Assembly (NCBI GenBank): GCA_019245115.1
Contig: JAFARZ010000211.1
Coordinates: 100,688-152,564, forward strand
DNA: 51,877 bases
Direction of reading: 5' to 3'
Origin: Streptosporangiaceae bacterium
GTDB lineage: Bacteria; Actinomycetota; Actinomycetes; Streptosporangiales; Streptosporangiaceae
The position numbers and the translations under genes are program-made. The notes under the pieces were generated by a model. That model was not told the DNA's origin and did no database searches. It saw nothing but the letters and a program-made list of their open reading frames with translations. This document shows positions 24,688-32,441 of this stretch, piece after piece (position 1 is the first letter of the stretch; the number at the start of each line of letters is the position of its first letter).

Positions 24688-25477
24688 TGGCCTGTCCCTG
24701 GAGCTTGTGATAGTCCATCGGGCAGTGCTTGCGATCGGGACTGGACAGCGCATCGAAGCAGAGCATGCTCGCCCCGGGGTCGTGATGCGCGGCCAGCCGG
24801 CAGGCCGGCGCCAGCGGACTGCATGGACAGTATGCGACCCGGTCATACGGCCGGAACGTGTGGTTGCATCCCGGGCACCGATCGCGCTGCCGGAACTGTC
24901 CGGACAGCAGCGGGTGCCCCGGCCGCAGGCGCTTCACGGACTGCCCGCGGGCGCCCGGGTTCGCCAGCCGGAGGGCGTCGAGGAAGGCCGCGGCGGCGGG
25001 CGCCAGTACCGGCGGCGGCGGTTCGGGGAGACTGGATCCCGTGCGGCACGGCAGGTCGGTGCTGTCGTGGGTCGCGAGGATCTGCCCGTCGCGTAGCTCG
25101 AGCCATACCGCGTCGCCCTGCCGGAACGAGTGACGGCAGACCGGGCACACTTCGGTGATCCACCCGGACTGCTCGGTGGTCCGCGCGGAACCGGTGGAGG
25201 CCGCGCTGGCGCCATCCCGGCCGCGGCGCAGGCCCTCCTCGAACTCGCTGCCCAGGCCGTAAGCGCTGGTCGCGGGTGCCATGGCCGAAGGCCCAGGCGC
25301 AGGCTCGGGATCGAGCGCCTCGAGCAGCGCCCGCGCGAACTCACGGGCGGTCGGCGACCAGACCCTCGGCGGGGCAGGAGGCGCCCGGTCCGGCTCATCC
25401 GGGTCGTCCGCCTGGTATGTTGCCAGCTCGGCCAGGAGAACCTCGGTGAAATACCGCCCGGCCCCCGCCTCGCTCAC
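24688..25477 (-). CDS. RING-like zinc protein, no stop before the E1 start
   Basis: GTG 25477 overlaps the CHAT stop (GTGA). About 260 residues: a Pro-rich N-terminal half, then two zinc modules, C111/C114 (CPVCRHSFRQGDAVWLE) with H137 and C144, and C201/C204 (CPGCNHTFRPYDRVAYCPC) with C217, C219, C226, His231/232, C240 and C252. Spacing and the C-x2-C...GD.V pattern resemble prokaryotic RING fingers found beside bacterial ubiquitin-like genes, so an E3-like role is possible. The reading frame has no stop near the E1 gene; it continues through that gene out of phase and joins the E2 frame at 22112. A +1 shift would fuse it to E1. I end it at the E1 start by judgement. Confidence 0.65.
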
Positions 25478-26376
25478 GTGTGATCCTCCGGGACGTGTTC
25501 GAATCGCATGTCGGTGGTGTCGTGGCCGTGGACCTGCATCTGCGCGAGCCCGGCGTCGAACGCCTTGGCCACGCTGGTGCCCCCGATGGCAAGCGCGGTA
25601 TAGAAGCCGCGGGTGAACTCGATGGCCGCCGGGTCCGGCAGTGCCGTCATCGAGCCGGCCACGGAACGGGCGGCGCCCAGCAGCCGGCCGGCGTAGCTGG
25701 CCCCGAAGCATGAGCCGAGCACCAGGCACGGCAAGCTCGCCGGAAGCACCCGCAGCACCGAGGCCAGGGCGTCAACCGTCACCGGACCTGCCTGTCCGCG
25801 GCCCTCCTCGAACAAGAGCTTGCCGTCGGACGTTCCGTGCCCGGCGAAGTGCACGACATCAGGCCGTGCGGCGAGGATCTCGGCCATGATGTCGTCCCGG
25901 CGGGTCGCGGGATTGGTCTTCACGGTCAGCAGGCGCTGACCTCGCCGGGCCGCGATCTGGCGGAGGACCGCATGTTCCTGGCGCAACTGGAGCTGGTTCA
26001 GCGTGGTCGGCCCGGCCTGGAGGCACAGCACGGCAAGCTCCCTCCCGGCCGCCGACGCTCCGTCCGTGAGCTCGCGCAGGACCTGGTTGCCGGGAAACCG
26101 CTGGTGAGCGGCCGCGACCAGCTCGTCCAGGCCGAACCCGGCGAACATTCCGTTGTCGATCAGCTCGCATATCCGGCGCCAGTACAACGAGGGCGGCATA
26201 TTGCCGACGGTGGGGAGCCGGACCAGATCCCCGCGTTCGGCGCCAAGGCCGGCCAGAAGCTCACGGACTTCCGCCTCACTGGGGAACAAAATGGCCAATT
26301 CGGAAAAAACGCCCTTCTGTTGAAGGGTCGCGAAAGATGCCCCACCCACTGTGCCACCTAGCGAAGTTCGTCCCAC
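25474..26376 (-). CDS. CHAT/caspase-like protease with adaptor domain
   Basis: A 300-residue protein, probable effector. Residues about 25-105 form a helical effector-associated domain (LYWRRICELIDNG; FPGNQVLREL) similar to the N-terminus of the E2 fusion protein. Residues about 115-300 form a CHAT peptidase with the catalytic His180 (VVHFAGHG) and Cys223 (LVLGSCFGAS). Such proteases cut cell or partner proteins on activation. The start is uncertain: GTG 26376 has no strong ribosome binding site and later GTG/TTG codons are possible, which would move the promoter repeat out of the coding part. First gene of the left arm. Confidence 0.82.
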   Translation of the reverse strand: MGRTSLGGTVGGASFATLQQKGVFSELAILFPSEAEVRELLAGLGAERGDLVRLPTVGNMPPSLYWRRICELIDNGMFAGFGLDELVAAAHQRFPGNQVLRELTDGASAAGRELAVLCLQAGPTTLNQLQLRQEHAVLRQIAARRGQRLLTVKTNPATRRDDIMAEILAARPDVVHFAGHGTSDGKLLFEEGRGQAGPVTVDALASVLRVLPASLPCLVLGSCFGASYAGRLLGAARSVAGSMTALPDPAAIEFTRGFYTALAIGGTSVAKAFDAGLAQMQVHGHDTTDMRFEHVPEDHT

Positions 26377-26471
26377 TCTTTAACGGGAGTCTACTTGGTG
26401 CGATGTGCACCTAGCGCGGGCTAAAGTATGTTACTGGGAGAACTTTTGAAGATCATTATAACGAACGGTCT
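26377..26471. promoter_or_regulatory. Divergent promoter region of the two-armed system
   Basis: The only AT-richer gap in the 22-kb system. It holds TATAAC at 26457-26462, a -10-like box placed so that transcription would start at or just before the GTG at 26472. It also has an inverted repeat GGTGC-N5-GCACC at 26397-26411. The sequence GTGCACCTAGCG (26405-26416) recurs as GTGCCACCTAGCG at 26351-26363, 54 bases away, a possible pair of regulator sites. Confidence 0.5.
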
Positions 26472-27680
26472 GTGGTTACCCCCTTTGGGGAGGTTTCAGG
26501 TTGCCAGTTGGAGTGGGGTGGGTGGCTGGTGTCCGAGAATCTAGAGCTCTACGTGCCAAACGAGCTCGGTCGGGGACTGCAAAGGTTCGAATTCAGGTTT
26601 GATGGGGATCAATTTGCCGGGCCTGACTTTCGGATCCGGTTCGGCCGTGATTCGCAGGACACTCCGGTGGTCCAGAAAATCGCGCACGGCGGGCCGGGTG
26701 CCTATCAACTACTGCAACGCGAGGTGCGGATCGGCCGTGTTCTCGTGCAGCGTATCGGTAAGAACGAATATCCCGTAAGTCTCAGTCGTCTCATTGGCTA
26801 CAATCCCGGCAAAGAGGAAAATCTGGGCCCGCTTCCACCCTATGCGGTGTTTACCTATCAACGTCGAACCCTCCTTGACCTGGAAAGCGAGCTTCCGCTT
26901 CGCCCGGAGTTGTTCCGTCCGGTCGCTGACGGCCTCATTATCGCCTTGTGTTACCTCCAGGCCGCCCAGGTGGTCCACCGGCACATCCGGCTGGAGACGG
27001 TGCGGTGGAACGGCACGACCGTGCAGCTGGCCGACTTCGAACACGCCGCGGCGGAGTGGGACGCTACCCCGGGAGCCGTCGGTGAGGCGCCGTGGGATTC
27101 GCCCGAGCAGCGGTCCGGTGCCGCGTCCGCGGATTGCCGGGATGACGTCTACGCCGCCGGGCTGCTGCTGGCCAGGCTCGCCACCGGGCAGGAGTTCGCC
27201 GACGACGAACAGGCGCGCGAGTCGATCGCCCGGATGGATCTCACCCAGCAGCACCTGCTGCGCGACACCGCCGCCGAGTACCGCCGGGACCGGCCTACCG
27301 CGCATGAACTGCGTAAGCGGCGTAAGCTGGCCGACCCGCTCAACCCGATGCTGCGAGCGAGCCGGGGGCACGAGAGCGAGGCCCGGGCGCGGTTCGCCAC
27401 GCTTCGCCAGCGGCAGCGCAGCGCGCTTGCGACCCGGCGCGAAGCACAGGCGCCTGCTGGCGCGAGGCCGGCGGGATCCGCCCGGGCCGCCCGGGCCGCT
27501 TGGTCCGCCAGCCCGAGCGGCGGGAACGCTTCGTCATCTTCGCCATTGCGGGGATCATGGACGCCCCCGCCACCGGCGCCGAGTTCATCAAGGTCGCTCT
27601 CGTCAATTACCCCAGCCACGGCGATCGCCTGGGCGGGCATCGTCCTAGCCTTCATCATTCTCGTGCTCGTGCTGGCGTGA
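26472..27680 (+). CDS. Tail-anchored pseudokinase
   Basis: A 402-residue protein with a kinase-like fold but broken catalysis: the HRD motif reads HRH (169-171, QVVHRHIRLE) and DFG reads DFE (188-190, LADFEHA). The SPEQ after it and DVYAAGLLLARLATG keep the C-lobe pattern. An Ala/Pro/Ser-rich linker precedes a C-terminal membrane helix (AWAGIVLAFIILVLVLA), so the protein should be tail-anchored. The GTG at 26472 lies about 10 bases from a TATAAC box and may be read from a leaderless RNA; GTG 26529 (VSENLEL) is the alternative. First gene of the right arm, 9 bases before the GTPase gene. Confidence 0.72.
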   Translation: MVTPFGEVSGCQLEWGGWLVSENLELYVPNELGRGLQRFEFRFDGDQFAGPDFRIRFGRDSQDTPVVQKIAHGGPGAYQLLQREVRIGRVLVQRIGKNEYPVSLSRLIGYNPGKEENLGPLPPYAVFTYQRRTLLDLESELPLRPELFRPVADGLIIALCYLQAAQVVHRHIRLETVRWNGTTVQLADFEHAAAEWDATPGAVGEAPWDSPEQRSGAASADCRDDVYAAGLLLARLATGQEFADDEQARESIARMDLTQQHLLRDTAAEYRRDRPTAHELRKRRKLADPLNPMLRASRGHESEARARFATLRQRQRSALATRREAQAPAGARPAGSARAARAAWSASPSGGNASSSSPLRGSWTPPPPAPSSSRSLSSITPATAIAWAGIVLAFIILVLVLA

Positions 27681-27689
27681 GGTGAGTCC

Positions 27690-28832
27690 ATGGTCATGAT
27701 CGAATGTCCGGTCTGCCTGCGCAACCTGGACTGGGAACAGGCACCGCTGGTGACGATGGGGGAGGATCTGGCGCCCACGCCACTGGTGCTGCCGCCCGAC
27801 GAGGCGCCCGCGGCGACCAGGATGCGGCTCGGCACGGCCTACCGGACCTGTCCGGGTAGGGGCGGCCACTACCTCCCCGCGGACTACGGCGACATGAAGG
27901 CGGAGCGCATCACGGTCGGGATGATCGGCAACAGCGCGGCCGGTAAGAGCCACCTGCTCGCCGCGATGATCGGCCAGTTCATGCGCGGTATCCGGCTGCG
28001 GCAGCTTGACCTCCAGGTGTCACCGCTTGATCTGCTCATCCACAAGAGGTACGTCCAGGAAGCCGTCACGCCGTTCCTCGACCAGCGGAAGGAGCTGGAC
28101 CGGACCAGAGTGGCGGCCGCGGAGATCACGGACGCGTTCCTGGTCGCGAACCTGGCCGCCGGCAAGCGCTACACCGTTACGTTCTTCGACGTCGCGGGAG
28201 AGCAGCTGGGACGGGCAGGTGCGGAGGAGAACCTGTTCCTCGGCGCGGTCAACGCGCTGATCTTCGTCGTCGATCCGGGGGCCGTCCGCGGCCTGGTCCG
28301 GGCACCGGCCGGTTCGGGTGTCAACGCCGGGGCGGTCAACGCCGGGGCGGTCGACGCCGGCGAAGGGGGCACGGCCGGCGACTACACGTTCGACAACGTG
28401 CTGAAGCTGCTCCGGCTGGCGCGCGACGAGGCGGCGGCCGAGTTTCTCGGTGTTCCCGCGGCGGTCGTCGTCACCAAGGCGGACCTGCTCCGCCGCGGCG
28501 ACCTGCTGCTGGAGCGATGGCTGCGCGCCGAAGCCGACGAGGATCTCGATCTCAGTACGGTCGAGGAGGAAAGCGGTGACGTCTTCACCTATCTATATAC
28601 GCACGGCGCCGATCGCTGGCTGGAGCCCGCGCAGCAGTGCATCTGGTCCACTCTCCACTTCGCGTCAGCGGCCGGCACGTCACCCCGTGACAAGGTATTC
28701 CCGGAAGAGAGCTTCCGGCCGTTCCGGGTCATCAAGCCCCTGCTCTCGCTGCTCGCCATGAAGGGTGTCATCGACTCACGGAATGCCGCGGCCGGAGGCC
28801 CAGGCCAATTCGACACAGGGGTGCCGGTATGA
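27690..28832 (+). CDS. Zinc-ribbon GTPase of the double-GTPase (DO-GTPase) type
   Basis: A 380-residue protein. An N-terminal zinc ribbon (C6/C9 in ECPVCLRN, C54) precedes a P-loop GTPase with GNSAAGKS at 80-87, a G3-like FFDVAGEQ ending at 172 and TKAD at 262-265 for guanine recognition. The arrangement matches the DO-GTPase families found with GAP1 proteins, and a GAP1-like gene overlaps its end by 4 bases. A three-unit 15-bp repeat encodes a NAGAV-type linker between the G3 and G4 motifs. It probably switches the right-arm membrane complex. Confidence 0.82.
   Translation: MVMIECPVCLRNLDWEQAPLVTMGEDLAPTPLVLPPDEAPAATRMRLGTAYRTCPGRGGHYLPADYGDMKAERITVGMIGNSAAGKSHLLAAMIGQFMRGIRLRQLDLQVSPLDLLIHKRYVQEAVTPFLDQRKELDRTRVAAAEITDAFLVANLAAGKRYTVTFFDVAGEQLGRAGAEENLFLGAVNALIFVVDPGAVRGLVRAPAGSGVNAGAVNAGAVDAGEGGTAGDYTFDNVLKLLRLARDEAAAEFLGVPAAVVVTKADLLRRGDLLLERWLRAEADEDLDLSTVEEESGDVFTYLYTHGADRWLEPAQQCIWSTLHFASAAGTSPRDKVFPEESFRPFRVIKPLLSLLAMKGVIDSRNAAAGGPGQFDTGVPV
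28320..28364 (+). repeat. Three tandem 15-bp units inside the GTPase gene
   Basis: Two identical units (GTCAACGCCGGGGCG) and a third with changes encode a short Ala/Gly/Val linker in the GTPase. Slippage at such units could vary linker length. Confidence 0.85.
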
Positions 28833-30751
28833 ACCAGGATCTCCAGGTTGTCGACCAGATCATCATCTCCTGGTCCGAGCGGACGCTCACCGAGGGACGA
28901 GGCGTCGGCCCGACCGTCAGCTCGATCCGCTCGAAAGAGGAGCTGGCCGGATGGGAGCGGCGGCTTCTCGCGACCGACTGGGCGGCGGCCGAGGTCGGCT
29001 CCGGCGTGTCCCGTCCCGCACTGGTGTACCTCCAGTTCGGGGAGGAGGCCGCGGTGCTGCGTAAGAAGGCGGTGACTGATCCGCGCGGGCGGCCCGGCTC
29101 CACGCTGGCCCACGCGCTGGTCGGCCCGGTGTCCGTGCTCGGTGCGCGGGTGGCGCTCGGTCTGCATGACTGGAACGGCTGGGCCGAGGAGGACGGGGAC
29201 GGGCCTGACAAGCTGGATGCGCTAGACAGCCGCGAGCTGAGCCGGACCGCCAGCCATGGCTACGCGACGCTGGATGCCAGCGCTCGTAACCTCGATCCGG
29301 GCCTGCTCGCCGCGTTGTTCGCCACGCTGCTGTCAGATCCGGGCGGCCGGTTCTCCTTCTACCCGGCCGGCGAGGGCGCCCTGGACCCGGCGGCGGCCGT
29401 GCTGTGCGGTGTCCTGGATATGTTTGGCGACGCCACAGGCCAGGCATGGACGTTCTCCACCTGTGAGGCCGACGAGCCGGCCGCCGCCAATCGGCCGCGA
29501 CTGGTGTTCCTCAGCCAGGCACCGGGATTCAGCACCCGGGTTCCGACCGGGCATCGCGTCAGGCTCGGGGAACTCGCCTGGTGCGGTCAGCCGGCCGATG
29601 ACGCGGGGAAGGACGTCCTCCGGGAATTCGGCGAGACGCTGGCCGAGACCTTCGCCTGGAGCCCGGAGGCGATCGGGCGGCTACGGCCGCGCGGCCGGGT
29701 CACCTCCACCCGGGAGGCCATCGCCTGGGCCCGCAATGCGGAGTTCGCGCCGGGAGTGCCGGCCGATTTCGGAAACGTGCTGCTGGCGCTCGGCCGCGGC
29801 CGGATCGAGCCCGAGGTTCAGCGCAGGCTGCCCAGCACGCCAGGTGCCCTGGCGGCTGGGATGAACGCGCTGCCCGCCGAGACCTTCACCCGGCTGGCGC
29901 ACCTGTGGGGTCCGGGCACGGCGGCCGCCACCAGCCGCCCGGACGTCGCTGAGGCGCTTGGACGGCAGGTGGCGTGGCGCTTTGTGAGCGGCGCCGGGGC
30001 ACCTGCCGCGGCTGTGGTGAGGTCACTGGGCGTGCCGGCCTCGGCTTGGCTGGAACAGCTCGAGCGCTACCGGTCGGAGTACGGCCCGGCGGACCTGGCG
30101 GATGCCGTCCGCCGGGTCGCTGCCCTCGGCGTGCCAGAACTGGACGCCGAGCTGGGTCAGATCCTCGCCGGCATGCCGGCCGATGAACTGCTCGTCCTCG
30201 CGGACGAGTGTGCCGCGGATCTGCCGGAGCTGAGTGTCCGGCTGCTCCGCGTCGTAACGGGCCGCGATCCGCTGCCGGAAGGGGAACGCCGCGCCTGTCG
30301 CAGCCAGCTTGACCAGCGTGCGTTCCTGGTCCGCGCGGTCGAGCGATGTTACCCGAACGACCCGCGCGGCGAGAGCGAGATGCTGCGACGCCTGCTGTCG
30401 GTGATCGTCGTTCCCGGCCTGCACGAGCCGCGCAATCTGGACAGGCTGCTGGCTCGGGTCTGCGACATCAGGACTGCTCCGCTGCTGCACGCCCTGGCGG
30501 GTGCGGTCCCGCCCGGCATGCGCGAACGTGTCCTGCTCGTGGCCGGGAACGTGTGGTTCCAGGACAACGGACTCCTGCCGTTGGACGTGGCGCCGACGCC
30601 TCCGGCGGACGTCAAGCCGCCGCCTCCGGCCGAGCAGGCGGCGGTTCCGGTGGCTCCAGATGCCGCCCAGTCCCACCCGCGGCACGAGGCGCCCCGCGAA
30701 TCCCTCTGGACCAGGTTGCTCCGCTCCCTGCGCTTGCGGCGGTCGCTATGA
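28829..30751 (+). CDS. GTPase-associated protein 1 (GAP1) family
   Basis: A 640-residue protein without enzyme motifs. The N-terminal 130 residues (SWSERTLTEGRGVGPTVSS; PALVYLQFGEEAAVLRKK) match the pattern of GAP1 N-terminal domains; the middle and C-terminal parts are helical (LLRVVTGRDPLPEGE; LHALAGAVPPGMRE). GAP1 proteins are predicted partners of DO-GTPases in bacterial conflict systems. The gene overlaps both neighbours by 4 bases. A Pro-rich stretch and a basic tail (RSLRLRRSL) end the protein, perhaps contacting the membrane or the next gene's product. Confidence 0.72.
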   Translation: MNQDLQVVDQIIISWSERTLTEGRGVGPTVSSIRSKEELAGWERRLLATDWAAAEVGSGVSRPALVYLQFGEEAAVLRKKAVTDPRGRPGSTLAHALVGPVSVLGARVALGLHDWNGWAEEDGDGPDKLDALDSRELSRTASHGYATLDASARNLDPGLLAALFATLLSDPGGRFSFYPAGEGALDPAAAVLCGVLDMFGDATGQAWTFSTCEADEPAAANRPRLVFLSQAPGFSTRVPTGHRVRLGELAWCGQPADDAGKDVLREFGETLAETFAWSPEAIGRLRPRGRVTSTREAIAWARNAEFAPGVPADFGNVLLALGRGRIEPEVQRRLPSTPGALAAGMNALPAETFTRLAHLWGPGTAAATSRPDVAEALGRQVAWRFVSGAGAPAAAVVRSLGVPASAWLEQLERYRSEYGPADLADAVRRVAALGVPELDAELGQILAGMPADELLVLADECAADLPELSVRLLRVVTGRDPLPEGERRACRSQLDQRAFLVRAVERCYPNDPRGESEMLRRLLSVIVVPGLHEPRNLDRLLARVCDIRTAPLLHALAGAVPPGMRERVLLVAGNVWFQDNGLLPLDVAPTPPADVKPPPPAEQAAVPVAPDAAQSHPRHEAPRESLWTRLLRSLRLRRSL

Positions 30752-31881
30752 CGGAGTCGGCGACCACGGCAACGCGGGAAGCGCCCCGGCAGCAGCCGGC
30801 CGAGACCCGGCTTGAAGGCCTCGCCCTCGAGCTCAGCCGATACGTGCGGCTGACCTCACGGAAATCTCAGTCCACGCTCGCCATCCTCGCCGAGGAGCTG
30901 GCCGCCAGCCCCCGCGCGCTGATCGGAACGGACCTCGTGTCGGCGTTTCCGCCGCAGGTGCTGCTGCCCGACGCGACCGGCCAGGACAACCGCTGGATGC
31001 GTTGGGTGCGTGGCCTGGAACTGCTGCGTGACCTGCTGGTCTTCGCCCCGGTGCTGCTGACCTGGTTGCAGCTGAGGTCCGCGCTCGAGGCTTACAACCG
31101 GACGGTCGCCCAGGCCGAGCGCCAGCACACGACGGCGGTCAGCTTCCTCCTCGGCTGGGAGCGCGGGTTCGGCAATCAGGTGTGGCCGCTGAGCACATCT
31201 GCTTTGCTGGTGGCGCTACTCATCGCGCTGGTCATCGGCACCACGCTGGCTGCGCACCTGTTGCGGGGCAGGATCGAAAGCGCGAACTCGCGCGCGAGTG
31301 AGCGGGAGATCCTGGCCGATCTGCTCGCGGAGGGCACGCTTCTGCTGACCCAGGTCCGTAGGCCAGCGGGTACGTTCACCCGGGCCGACATCGATCACAT
31401 GGTGCAGGGGTTCTATGACAACTCCGACCGGCTTGCCGCGGCGCTGCGCGAAAGCGGACAGCAGATCTCGGACTCGCTTCAGTCTGGCCCGGCGTCGCTC
31501 ATGGAGAAGGCACTGAAGGAATGGTCCGCGTCGGCCATCGCGCTGCGCGACCTGGGGCAGTCGCTGACCGTTCCGAGCACGGTCCTGAACAAGCTCTCCG
31601 AGCTCGAACGCGACCTGGCGGCATCCAGCGTCCGGCTCAGCTCCGATGTCGGAGGCCTGGTCGGGCAGCTAGGTGAGCACACGGAAGCGGCGGGACGCGA
31701 GGCCATCGCGCACATGCAGATGGCGAGGGACGTGAGCAGCGCGACCGATGAGGTGCGGCGGGCCCTCGACACGCTCACCATCCGCCTGGAAACGCTCGGC
31801 GGCCTGGTTGACGAGCTACGCCTCGCTGTGGAGCAGGCCCGCGGGCGGGACTCGGACGACCCCGGTGACTGGACGAGCTAG
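30748..31881 (+). CDS. Two-helix membrane protein with long coiled coil
   Basis: The ATG at 30748 overlaps the GAP1 stop (ATGA). The 377 residues have hydrophobic segments at about 91-108 (LLRDLLVFAPVLLTWLQL) and 148-171 (TSALLVALLIALVIGTTLAA), then about 200 residues of predicted coiled coil (SELERDLAASSVRLSSDVGG). With the MotB-like protein that follows, the layout recalls proton-driven stator pairs (MotA/ZorA, with a long cytoplasmic tail), though only two membrane helices are seen. Role inferred: membrane motor or sensor of the right arm. Confidence 0.68.
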   Translation: MTESATTATREAPRQQPAETRLEGLALELSRYVRLTSRKSQSTLAILAEELAASPRALIGTDLVSAFPPQVLLPDATGQDNRWMRWVRGLELLRDLLVFAPVLLTWLQLRSALEAYNRTVAQAERQHTTAVSFLLGWERGFGNQVWPLSTSALLVALLIALVIGTTLAAHLLRGRIESANSRASEREILADLLAEGTLLLTQVRRPAGTFTRADIDHMVQGFYDNSDRLAAALRESGQQISDSLQSGPASLMEKALKEWSASAIALRDLGQSLTVPSTVLNKLSELERDLAASSVRLSSDVGGLVGQLGEHTEAAGREAIAHMQMARDVSSATDEVRRALDTLTIRLETLGGLVDELRLAVEQARGRDSDDPGDWTS

Positions 31882-31889
31882 GAGGAACG

Positions 31890-32435
31890 GTGCCCCCTCG
31901 CTCGCGGGATTCGATGCGCGTGCCGCTGCTGGCGGGCTGGCTGTTCGCGGATCTGATGCTCCTGCTGTTCGTGATCGGCCTGAGCTTCGCTCCCGTGCAA
32001 AGCGCCACGGTCAGCCCTCGGCCAAAGCCGAGTTCGACCTCGGGCGGGCACCCGAGTCCGAGTCCGAGCCCATCCCCCCGGCCGAGTCAGCGAGTCCTGA
32101 ACCGGACCTACTACACGGTCAACGTAGACGTGTCACTTCCTGACTTGCGGCCGGGCAGTGCCGCCGCGACCCAGCTGGTCGACGGAGCCAACGCGAAGAT
32201 CGCCCAGCTGGCGAGCCAGCATCCCGACCTGGCCGGGAAGGACGTGGCCGTCGCGGTCATCTTCGGCGCCGGGCCGCAAACCGATATCAATACCGCGATC
32301 ACCGAGGCCACGACCGCGGGTAACATCCTCCGCGCGGACGACCCGAAGTTCAGCCAGGCATCCTTCCTGCCCGAATGGACCGGCAACCCCGCCCCCACGT
32401 TCGTCGAGCTGATCCTGTTCTTCTACGCGTCCTGA
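31890..32435 (+). CDS. MotB/ZorB-like membrane protein
   Basis: A 181-residue protein starting at GTG 31890, with AGGAGG directly upstream. A single N-terminal helix contains an aspartate (GWLFADLMLLLFVIG, Asp21), the ADLM-LLL pattern of the MotB/ExbD/ZorB proton-channel helix. A Ser/Pro repeat linker follows and then a small alpha/beta outer domain of about 110 residues (TYYTVNVDVSLPD; VAVIFGAGPQTDINTAI). It pairs with the coiled-coil membrane protein upstream. The gene ends 7 bases from the convergent signal peptidase gene. Confidence 0.68.
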   Translation: MPPRSRDSMRVPLLAGWLFADLMLLLFVIGLSFAPVQSATVSPRPKPSSTSGGHPSPSPSPSPRPSQRVLNRTYYTVNVDVSLPDLRPGSAAATQLVDGANAKIAQLASQHPDLAGKDVAVAVIFGAGPQTDINTAITEATTAGNILRADDPKFSQASFLPEWTGNPAPTFVELILFFYAS

Positions 32436-32441
32436 GTTAAG

